Positions 1 to 9,000 of a DNA stretch of 64,000 bases are shown in pieces (positions within the stretch are counted from its first letter, which is position 1; each line of letters opens with the position of its first letter). Under the pieces are notes generated by a model. That model saw nothing but the letters and a program-made list of their open reading frames with translations, did not search any database and was not told the origin of the DNA. The translations under genes were made by a program, and so were the position numbers. This DNA comes from G958295645 sp965242735 (lineage in GTDB: Bacteria; Gemmatimonadota; Gemmatimonadetes; Longimicrobiales; Gaopeijiaceae): assembly GCA_965242735.1 (NCBI GenBank), contig OZ251497.1, positions 1,178,001 to 1,242,000 on the forward strand, read 5' to 3'.

Positions 1-1378
1 GGTCGGCGGTGACCAGCGCCGTTCCGCCGACGGCGGCGACGCGCTCCAGAACCCGCCCGACGCATGCGTCCACCGCTTCGACCGCCTGCGCCGCGGGGGC
101 CAGCTTCCCCGTGTGTCCCACCATGTCGGCGTTGGCGTAGTTGACGAGCACGAAGTCGTGCCGCCGCTCGTCCAGCCGCCGTAGCAGCGCGTCCGTGAGC
201 TCCGGCGCGCACATTTCGGGCTTCAGGTCGTAGGTATCCACGGCGGGCGAAGGCGTCATCTCGCGCTCCTCGCCGGGGAACGGCGTCTCTTCGCCCCCGT
301 TGAAGAAGTAGGTGACGTGGGCGTACTTCTCGGTCTCGGCCATGCGCAGCTGCGTCCGCCCGGCCCGCGCGAGCGCCTCGCCCAGCACGTTGGTCAGCCG
401 CAACGGCGGAAACAGCACGGGCCAGGGGAAGTCGTCCCGGTAGCGGGTCATGGCGACCACGTTGCGGCACGGGGGGCGCACGCGGCGAAAGAAGGGGAAT
501 TCCGCGTCGGCCAGCGCCGCCGCCAGCTGCCGCATCCGGTCCGCGCGGAAGTTGCAGAAGAGCAGGCCGTCTTCGGGGAGCACGCCGAGGGGTTCCCGAT
601 CCCTCCCGCCGCCGGAGACGACGACCGGCGGGAGGAACTCGTCGCTGGTTTCCTCGTAGCACTCCTCGACGTAGCGCGACGCCGAGGCGACCCTCGGCGC
701 GAAGCCCGCGACGACGGCGCGGTAGGCGCGCTTGGTCCTGCGCCAGCGGCGGTCCCGGTCCATCGCCCAGTGCCTGCCCGCGACGCTGGCCACGCGACCG
801 TCCCGCATGGCGGCCGCCCATCGTTCGATCCGCCGAACCCAGCCCAGGCCGGAGGTGGGCGGCGCGTCCCTTCCGTCCGTGATGCAGTGGACGCGCGCGG
901 GCAGCCCGGCCCCGTCCGCCCAGTCCAGCAGGGCGCGCACGTGCCTGGCGCGGCTGTGGACGCCGCCGTCCGAGCAGAGCCCCACGAGGTGGAGACGGCT
1001 CCCGGCGCGACGCAGTTCGCTCGCCAGCGACTCGAGCACGGGCAGGCTCGCCAAGCTGTCGTCCTCGACGGCTTGGTCGATGCGCGTCAGGTCCTGCGCG
1101 ACCACGCGGCCCGCGCCGAGGTTGAGGTGGCCCACTTCGGAGTTGCCCATTTGGCCCTCCGGCAGCCCGACGGCCTTTCCGGACGTGCGCAGAAGGCTCC
1201 ACGGACACCGCTCCAGCATCCGTTGGCGCACGGGCGTGCGGGCCCGCGCGACGGCGTTGCCCTGCCTCTCGGCCTCGGCGGGATCGGTCGCGCCCACGCC
1301 CCATCCGTCGCACACGATCAGGACGACCGGTCCTCCGGCCTGCCGCCGCCGGGTGGCGCCCAGCTGCTTTTGGAGCAT
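1..1378 (-). CDS. gpmI: 2,3-bisphosphoglycerate-independent phosphoglycerate mutase, 3' end missing
   Basis: Cytoplasmic glycolytic enzyme that interconverts 3- and 2-phosphoglycerate with two Mn ions and a phosphoserine intermediate. The reading frame opens at ATG 1378 just after an AAGGAAAG ribosome-binding site. It contains the first metal motif VVLIVCDGWG (Asp24), the nucleophile segment GLPEGQMGNSEVGH (Ser80), the DGRDAPP segment and, near the left edge, the second metal motif VNYANADMVGHTG. About 459 residues are present of roughly 510-530 expected, so only the C-terminus is missing. The N-terminus carries some 15 more residues before the DGWG motif than typical members. It is divergent from the EEP-fold gene on the right, with about 100 bases between them for promoters. 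Family assignment is firm; the truncation is only the window edge. Confidence 0.95.
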   Translation of the reverse strand, partial: MLQKQLGATRRRQAGGPVVLIVCDGWGVGATDPAEAERQGNAVARARTPVRQRMLERCPWSLLRTSGKAVGLPEGQMGNSEVGHLNLGAGRVVAQDLTRIDQAVEDDSLASLPVLESLASELRRAGSRLHLVGLCSDGGVHSRARHVRALLDWADGAGLPARVHCITDGRDAPPTSGLGWVRRIERWAAAMRDGRVASVAGRHWAMDRDRRWRRTKRAYRAVVAGFAPRVASASRYVEECYEETSDEFLPPVVVSGGGRDREPLGVLPEDGLLFCNFRADRMRQLAAALADAEFPFFRRVRPPCRNVVAMTRYRDDFPWPVLFPPLRLTNVLGEALARAGRTQLRMAETEKYAHVTYFFNGGEETPFPGEEREMTPSPAVDTYDLKPEMCAPELTDALLRRLDERRHDFVLVNYANADMVGHTGKLAPAAQAVEAVDACVGRVLERVAAVGGTALVTAD

Positions 1379-1475
1379 CTTTCCTTGGGCGAGGGTCTGC
1401 CGTTCGGCGACGGGAAGGCGTGCGCGCGAGCGGCCGCTGGCGATCAATCTATCCCCCGGACGGGAGCGCCGCCGC

Positions 1476-2807
1476 TTGGCGAAGGAAAAGCAGGAGGGGC
1501 GCGCGGCCGTGCGGCCCGAGACCGGCGCGCCCGAGCAGCCTTGGTGCCTGACGGTGGACGGCGAAGGGCGCTGGACGGGCGGCCACGAGCCTCTGGGCGC
1601 GCATGGCGCCGGCCGCAGCGTTGCGTGGACGAGCGCCGCGCCGGAATCGGACCTGCACCAGCTGCGGGCCTGGAGAAGCGCCGTGGGGCCCGCATGGCTA
1701 CTGGAGGGCGCGGGCACGGCGGACCCCCGTCTGCCGGTGGTGGCGGCAACGTGGAACGCGCGCACCGGCGGCGGTGCGCTTCGCGCGTTCTGGCGAGGGT
1801 TGCTGGCAGAGCGCGGCGGCGCAGGAACGCCTGTGGTCGCGCTGTTGCAGGAGGTCTTTTCCTCGGGAGATCACGTGCCGCGGGGCGCGGACGGCTCTGC
1901 GGGCGCCGGGCGGGTGGGCGGCATGTTCGCGCGGGCGGGCGGGGAAGCCCAGGCCGACGCCGACACCGCGAGAAGATCGTCTTTCCGGGAGGCGGCTGGC
2001 GCGGCGGGGCCCCGTTCCGGCGCGGGCGGATCGTCCCGCCGCTGGGCGTGGGCGGAGCGCATCGCCGACTCGCCCCCTGGAGAGGCCCGGACCGACGTGG
2101 TGGCCTTCGCCAAGGAAGAAGGACTGTCGCTCGTCTACGTGCCTTCCATGCGCAACGGCGCCGGGAGCGTGGAAGGAGGTGCGGCCGGAGACGCGGCGTC
2201 CGTTCGCGAGGACCGCGGCAACGCCGTCCTGGCCAACGTGCCGCTCGCGTCCCCCTTGGCCGTCGAGTTGCCCTTCGAGCGCCAGCGCCGGGTAGCGGTC
2301 GCGGCCGAAGCGCGCCTGGGCGGCGAGCGCGTCGCGTTCTGTTCCGTGCACTTGGACAACCGGGCGCCCTGGCGCCGGGCGTGGCGCAGCCTGGGCCAAG
2401 CGCGCGGGCGGCAGATGGCCGGACTGTTGCGGGCTCTGGCGACGCTGGGACTGATTCCATCTCGCCTGGAAGACGGCCCGCGGCCCTTCGGCGCCCAGCC
2501 CTTCGGCGCGCCGTGGGGGGATGCCCAGCCTCCCGCCGCCTTCGTCCTGGGAGGCGACCTGAACACATGGACGCGCGGCGCGCGCGAGGACGCCTACAAG
2601 CGGGCGCGCCGGCGTTTCCCCGAGCCGGCGGCGCCGGATCCCCGCCCCACGCATCACTTCGAGATCGGCGGCGTGCTCCGCCGCTCGGACCACCTCCTTT
2701 TCGCCTTGCCGCCCGGCTGGCGCGGCGACTGCCGCCGCTTGGACGACACCTTCGGCTCGGACCACTACCCGCTCGTCGGCGTCCTTCGCTTTGCTACACG
2801 GCGGTAG
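1476..2807 (+). CDS. Endonuclease/exonuclease/phosphatase (EEP) fold hydrolase
   Basis: The frame shows the ordered signature of the EEP (DNase I-like) fold: VVAATWNAR near 1735, VVALLQEV with the catalytic Glu near 1835, RGNAVLANVPL near 2215, CSVHLDN near 2340, LGGDLNTW near 2550, a late RRSDHLLF and GSDHYPLVG near 2755. These place an Asn/Glu/Asp/His metal-dependent phosphodiesterase active site. The substrate is not readable: members cleave DNA, sphingolipids, phosphoinositides or nucleotides. No signal peptide or membrane segment is visible, so a cytoplasmic protein is likely. A low-complexity Ala/Gly/Arg stretch (about 1900-2060) separates the first two motifs from the rest. The start is uncertain: the frame stays open far upstream over gpmI, and TTG 1476 or GTG 1554 are the sensible choices. 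Confidence 0.75.
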   Translation: MAKEKQEGRAAVRPETGAPEQPWCLTVDGEGRWTGGHEPLGAHGAGRSVAWTSAAPESDLHQLRAWRSAVGPAWLLEGAGTADPRLPVVAATWNARTGGGALRAFWRGLLAERGGAGTPVVALLQEVFSSGDHVPRGADGSAGAGRVGGMFARAGGEAQADADTARRSSFREAAGAAGPRSGAGGSSRRWAWAERIADSPPGEARTDVVAFAKEEGLSLVYVPSMRNGAGSVEGGAAGDAASVREDRGNAVLANVPLASPLAVELPFERQRRVAVAAEARLGGERVAFCSVHLDNRAPWRRAWRSLGQARGRQMAGLLRALATLGLIPSRLEDGPRPFGAQPFGAPWGDAQPPAAFVLGGDLNTWTRGAREDAYKRARRRFPEPAAPDPRPTHHFEIGGVLRRSDHLLFALPPGWRGDCRRLDDTFGSDHYPLVGVLRFATRR

Positions 2808-2847
2808 GCTTGTCTCGATCCCGGCGCCGTCCGTTGCGGAGCCGGGT

Positions 2848-2879
2848 TTGCAACGGCGCCGCCTCTGCTATGCTATATT
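2848..2879 (+). promoter_or_regulatory. Possible sigma-70-like promoter upstream of the adhesin
   Basis: TTGCAA at 2848-2853 is followed after 15 bases by TATGCT (2869-2874) and after 20 by TATATT (2874-2879). This is one of few A+T-rich patches in the gap before the adhesin. Spacing is off the optimum for both -10 candidates, so this is a weak guess. Confidence 0.3.
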
Positions 2880-2925
2880 CTCGCGTCCGTTGGTCAGCTC
2901 GCCTGAACATGGATGGTCAGATCGC

Positions 2926-3051
2926 ATGAATCACGCGTCCTCCGCCCCCCCCCCCTTTGCTCGAGGGCTCCGGCCAGTGTCGGTCGTGGCCGCGCGCGGC
3001 TCAAGCCAAAGCGCGGGCGTACGGTCGCTGATTGCGCGCCGACTCCGATGA
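2926..3051 (+). CDS. Possible 41-residue upstream ORF coupled to the adhesin
   Basis: ATG 2926 opens a 41-codon frame whose TGA at 3049-3051 overlaps the preferred ATG of the adhesin at 3048 as ATGA. The frame runs through the C11 tract at 2945-2955. Adding one C, or losing two, would join this frame to the adhesin frame. No ribosome-binding site is evident and the peptide has no recognisable family. It may be a regulatory leader or chance. Confidence 0.3.
   Translation: MNHASSAPPPFARGLRPVSVVAARGSSQSAGVRSLIARRLR
2945..2955 (+). repeat. Poly-C tract of 11 at the 5' end of the adhesin gene
   Basis: Eleven consecutive C residues lie 92 bases before the preferred adhesin ATG (3048) and inside the longer in-frame option that begins at ATG 2913. 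Tracts of this length are prone to slipped-strand change during replication. Here a change would alter which upstream start is in frame with the adhesin. Confidence 0.9.
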
Positions 3052-6000
3052 CGTGCGGTGTTGCGGTGGCTCGGGTCGCCGGACTCGCAGCCGTCGTCCT
3101 GGCGAGCCTCGGCGGGTTCGGCAGCGGCCTCGCGGCCCAGACCCCGACGGTGACCGGCCTGTCGGTGAATTCGCCGTCGACATCCAACTTCAAGGAACTA
3201 ACCCACCACGACCAGTTCTGGCTCACCGAGGTGATCCGAGTCAAGGTGGCGTTCAGCGATTCGGTGGACGTGACCGGCACGCCGCACGTGGTGCTGGGGA
3301 TCGGATCGTGCACGGACTGCTTTGCGGAATACGCTTCGGGGACGGGGACGGACACGCTGTTGTTCGCTTACGAGGTCCTGCGCGGCGACACGGACTCCAC
3401 TGGGATCAGCATCGCGGCGGACGCGTTGAAGCTGAACAGCGGCACGATCAACGCGTCCGGCAGCGGGGCGGCGGCAAGCTTGAACTTGGGGACGCACGCG
3501 TTCACGGACGACGCAGCCCGAAAGGTCCAGACGATCGACAACAACAACGCCACTGGAGCAAACACCGGCGTTGTCAACATTCTTCAGAACGACCCGGCGA
3601 GCGGCGACACCTACAAGCTCGGCGAGACGATCTGGATCACGTTGGTGTTCAGCCGGAACGTCAGCGGGCAAGGACAGGACTGGAGGCAGCACTTTAAGGT
3701 TCTGATAAGAATCGGCGACAAGGTCCGGCGGATGGACTACGACAGCGGAGCGAGCACGACTCAATGGGTTTTCCGTTACGCCGTGCAGGCGAACGACCTG
3801 GACGCCGACGGGTACACCATCGAGGGGCGGGCCTTTATCGGCGGAGTGATCAGTCACTTTACGTCCCGCAACATGGGCCGTCAGGCGATCGTGAACGACG
3901 GGGATCGCAAGGTGGACGGGAGCCAGGGCGTGCCGGGGATAACGAGCGTGACGTTGGGCGCGCCGGCGGGGGGCGACACGCACTTTGCGGGCGACGCGGT
4001 CGAGGCGACGGTGAAGTTCACGCAGCCGGTGGCTGTGGACACGACGGGCGGCAAGCCGCAGCTGGGTTTGCAGATTGGAGCGAACACGCGCCAGGCGCCG
4101 TACGTGTCGGGCACGGGCACGACGGACTTGGTGTTCCGGTACGTGGTGGTGGCGGCGGATTCTGACACGGACGGGTTGAGCACTTTCGGCACCGCTTTGG
4201 GCTTGAACGGCGGGACGATCACGGACACGGTTTCGGCGTCGCCTACGAACGTTGTGAGGGCGTTGGGCGATGCGGCGTTGGGCGCGCAGAGCGGCCACAG
4301 GGTGGACGGTTCGGCGGCGATGGGCGTGGTGGGCTTGGCGCTGGCGAGCCGTCCGGCGAGCGGGGACACGTACGGGTTGAGCGAGGCGATCGAGGCGCGG
4401 GTGACGTTCAACCGATCGGTGACGGTGACGGGCACGCCGCAGCTGGACTTGCTGTTTGGGACGGACACGGTTCAGGCGGACTACGTGTCGGGCGGCGGCG
4501 GGACGGCGTTGACGTTCCGGCACGTGGTGGCGTCGGGCGACGTGGACGCGGACGGGTTGAGCGTGGACACGCTGAAGCTGAACAGCGGGACGATCGTGGA
4601 CGCGCGGTCGGGCGGCGCGGCGGCGGGCCGGGCGCTGGGCGCGCACGTCGCGATCACGGACGACGGGAACCACAAGGTGGACGGTTCGGTGGAGGTCGCG
4701 CCGGCGGTGACGGGCGTGTCGTTCGCGAGCGCGCCGGCGGCCGGGGGCGTGTACGAGTTGGGCGAGCGGATCGAGGTCGAGGTGACGTTCGACAAGCTGG
4801 TGGACGTGACGACGACGGACGGCACGCCGTCGCTGGCGCTGGAGATCGGGACGGCGACGCGGCAGGCGGGCTACGCATCGGGGACGGGCACGTCGGCGCT
4901 GACGTTCTCGTACGAGGTGGCGGCGGGCGACGAGGACGCGGACGGGGCGAGCGTGACGGTGCTGGCGCTGAACGGCGGGGCGATCGCGATCTCGGGCGGG
5001 ACGGCGGCGGCGGAGTTGGCGCTGGGCAGCCACGCGATCGTGAACGACGGGGCACATGTGGTGGACGCGGGGACGTACGTGACGGGGCTGGCGTTGAGCG
5101 ATCCGGTGGTGGGCGACACGTACGAGCTGCGCGACACGATCAAGGTCGTGCTGACGTTCAGCAAGGCGGTGGACGTGACAGGCACGCCGCAGCTGGGGCT
5201 GACGGTCACGAGCGCGCGGACGGCGCCGTACGCGTCGGGCACGGGCACGACGGAGCTGACGTTCCAGTACGTGGTGCAGTCGGTCGACTTGGACAACGAC
5301 GGGTTGAGCATCGGCGCGAGCGCGCTGGGGTTGAACGGCGGGACGATCACGACGTCGGGCACGGGCTCGAACGCGGGGCTGAGCTTGGCGGGCCACACGG
5401 TGACGAACAGCGCGGGGCACAAGGTGTACGGCAACTTGTACGCGCCGGCGGTGAGCGGGTTGTCGATGTCGAGCGTTCCGGCGGCGGCCGAGACGTACGC
5501 GGCGACGGACACGATCGAGGCGGAGGTGACGTTCAACCGTCGGGTGAACGTGGTGACGACGGGCGGGACGCCGCAGCTGGCGCTGGGGATCGGGGCGAAC
5601 ACGCGTCAGGCGGCGTACGCGAGCGGGACGGGCACGAACGTGCTGAAGTTCCGGTACGTGGTGGTGGCTGCGGACGCGGACCCGGACGGGATCGAGGTGG
5701 CGGCGGGCGCGTTGACGCTGAATTCGGGCGCGATCAACGACGTGCGCCGCACGGTGCCGCTGGCGGCGTCGCTGGGGCTGGGGACGCATGCGTTGTCGGC
5801 GCAGGCGGGCCACAAGGTGGACGGCACGATTGCGCCGGCGTCGGTGAGCGGGGCGGCGATCACGAGCCGTCCGGCGAGCGGGGACACGTACGGGTTGGGC
5901 GAGCGGATCGCGGTCGAGGTGACGTTCGACCGTGCGGTGGCGGTGACGGGTTCGCCGCAGCTGGAGGTCGAGATAACGGGCGTGTTGCGCCCGGCGAGGT

Positions 6001-9000
6001 ACGCGAGCGGTTCGGGCACGACGGCGCTGGCGTTTCACTACTGGGTTCGGGGCGCGGGCTCGGGCGGCGCCGGACCGGGCGGCGTGGACCAGACGACGGC
6101 CGGGGTCTCGGTGAGCGCGGGCGCGTTGTCGCTCAACGGCGGGACGATCAAGAACGTGGCGAACCCGGAGCGCGACTTCAGCGCGGCGCTGGGCTTGGGG
6201 AGCCATGCGCTGACGAACGATCCGAGCCACAAGGTGGACGGCAGCGTCGAGGCGGCGCCGGTGGTGACGGGCGTCGAGGTGGCGAGCCGGCCGACGGGCC
6301 CGACGGGCTACGGGTCGGGGGCCGGGATCGTGCTGCGGGTGTCGTTCAGCCGGGCGGTGACGGTGACGGGCGCGCCGCGCTTGGCGGTGGTGATCGGCAT
6401 TGCGCGCCGCCGGGCGGCGTACGTGTCGGGCAGCGGGACGGACGTGTTGGAGTTCCGGTACCGCGTGGTGCCGTCGGACGCGGACCGCAACGGGTTCAGC
6501 GTGCCGGCGAACGCGTTGGAGCTGGCGGGCGGCGCGATCGGGCTTTCGGGCGGTTCGGAGGACGCGGAGCTGAGCTTGGGGAGCCACGCGCTGGCCGACG
6601 TGACGGGCCACGCGGTGGACGGCGGGACGGGCGCGGACGATCCGAGGTTCGAGCGCAGAGAGTACGTGTTCGAGCTGGCGGAGAACGTTGCCGGACCGGT
6701 CGAGCTGGGCGAGGTGAGCGCGGCGGACCCGTACGACAGCGACGTGAGCTATTCGCTGGGCGACGGCGCTCGCGGCTTCGAGGTGAACGAGTGGGGCGGC
6801 GAACTGCGGTACGTGGGGAGCGGCTTGGACGCGGAGTCGGAGCCGAAGCGGGTGATGAAGGTGTTGGCGACGGCGGAGGACGGTCGCGAGGGCGAGGCGC
6901 TGGTGATCGTGCACGTGTTGGACGAGAACGAGGCCCCGGCGTTCGCCGAGGACCGGCTGGCGTTCCGGCTGCCCGAGAACGTGGCCGGCCCGCTGGCGCT
7001 GGGCGTGGCGGAGGCGTCGGACCCGGACGAAGGCGACGCGCTGTCCTACGCTCTGGCGTCCGGGGACGCGGGGTTGTTCGAGGTGGACGCTGCGAGCGGC
7101 GAGGTGCGCTACGTGGGCGACGGCGAGGACTACGACGGTTCGGGACCGAAGTCGTGGGCGCTCGAGGTGGTGGCGACGGACAGGGCGGGCTTGAGCGCCG
7201 TGGCGGCGGTGGTCGTGTCGCTGGGCGACGAGAACGAGGCGCCGGCGTTCGCCGACTCGACGTACGCGTTCGAGCTGCCCGAGAACGCGGCGGGCCCGGT
7301 CGTCGTGGGGACGGTTCGCGCGATCGACCCGGACGCGAGCGACCGGCTGGTCTACGAGCTGGCGTCGGGCGGCGCGGGGCTGTTCGAGGTGGACGCCGCG
7401 AGCGGCGCGGTGCGCTACGTGGGTCCGGGCGAGGACGCGGAGACGGACGAGGGGCCGAAGTCGTGGGCGCTGGTGGTGCGGGCGACGGACGGCGGCGGGC
7501 TGAGCGCCGAGGCGTCCGTGTCGGTGTCGCTGCTGGACGTCAACGAGGCGCCGGCGTTCGAGGCCGAGCGCTATGAATGGGAATTCGACGAGAACGTTGC
7601 GGGTCCTTTGGCGCTGGGCGTCGTCCGGGCGAGCGACCCGGACCGGGCGGACACGACGCTGGCGTACAGCTTGTCGGGCGAGGGCGCGGCGTTGTTCGAG
7701 GCGGACGCTGCGAGCGGCGCGGTGCGCTACGTCGGCTCGGGCGAGGACTACGAGGCGGGCCCGACGTCGTGGACGTTCGAGGTCGTGGCGACGGACGGCG
7801 AGGGCTTGCAGGGCCGCGTGCCCGCCGAGGTGACGTTGCTGAACGTGAACGAGGCGCCGGCGTTCGCCGATTCGGCGTACGCGTTCGAGCTGGCCGAGAA
7901 CCAGGCGGGTCCGGTCGAGCTGGGCCGCGTCGAGGCGTCGGACGAGGACGCGGACGACGAGCTGACGTACAGCTTGTCGGGCGGCGGCGGCCGGTTCGAG
8001 GTGGACGCTGCGAGCGGCGCGGTGCGCTACGTGGGTTCGGGCGAGGACTACGAGGCGGGCCCGCGGTCGTACGAGCTGGCGTTGCGCGTGACGGACGCGG
8101 GCGGCCTGTCGGGCGAGGCGCGCGGCGTGGTGGCGCTGCTGGACGTCAACGAGGGACCGGAGGCGGTGGGCGCGATGGCGCCGAAGACGCTCGAGGCCTA
8201 CGGCGCTGCGGCCGAGGAGGACCTCGGACAGTACTTCCGCGATCCGGACGGCGACGCGTTGAGCTACGCGGCCGAGTCGTCGGCGCCGAGCGTCGCGGCC
8301 GTGTCGGTCGCGGCGGGCCGGCTGTCGATCGCGCCGCAGGCGATCGGCGTCGCGACGGTGACGGTGACGGCGCGGGACCCGGACGGGCTCGAGGGGACGC
8401 AGACGGTGGCGGTGACGGTCGAGGCGTCGCGTTCGGAGCGGGCGCGGGCGCTCGAGGCGGCGCTGACGGCGTTCGGACGCTCGGTGGGCACGGAGGCGGT
8501 CGACGCGATCGGCGGGCGCCTGGGCGTCGAGTCGTCGAGCGTGCTGGGCCGTTCGCACGTCCAGCTGGGCAGCCGCTCGGTGGGGTGCGGCGCGCTCGGC
8601 GGCGAAGCGGCGTCGTCGTGCGGCTGGGCGCAGCTGGCGCGCGGCGCGTCGAGCCTGCTGGGCGTGCAGCTGAACGGTCCCGCCGCGATGGCCGGCCCAG
8701 CCGGCGGCTCGGGCGGCGGGAGCGTGTCGCTGGACGCCGTGTCGCTGCTGTTCGGCGACGGCTCCAGCGGCGCGCAGGACGGCTTGGCGAGCGGATTCGG
8801 CGGCGGCGGCGCGTACAACGGCCAGCAGGCGCCGCCGGAGCCGGGCGGCGGCGAGCAGCGCGGCGGCCTGAAGTTCGACCCGTTGTCGGGCGGCGATCTG
8901 CGGTCGCGCAGCTCGTTCCGGCTGTCGTTCGGCGACGACGGCGCCGACGCGGGCGCGAGAGACGCGGGCGCGCCGCAGTCGGCCGTCGGCACGGGCTGGA

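Noticed and set aside
317..2929. Plus-strand frame of about 870 codons across gpmI and the EEP gene
   Set aside because: gpmI on the minus strand and the EEP motifs in another plus frame account for the region. This frame has no family features.
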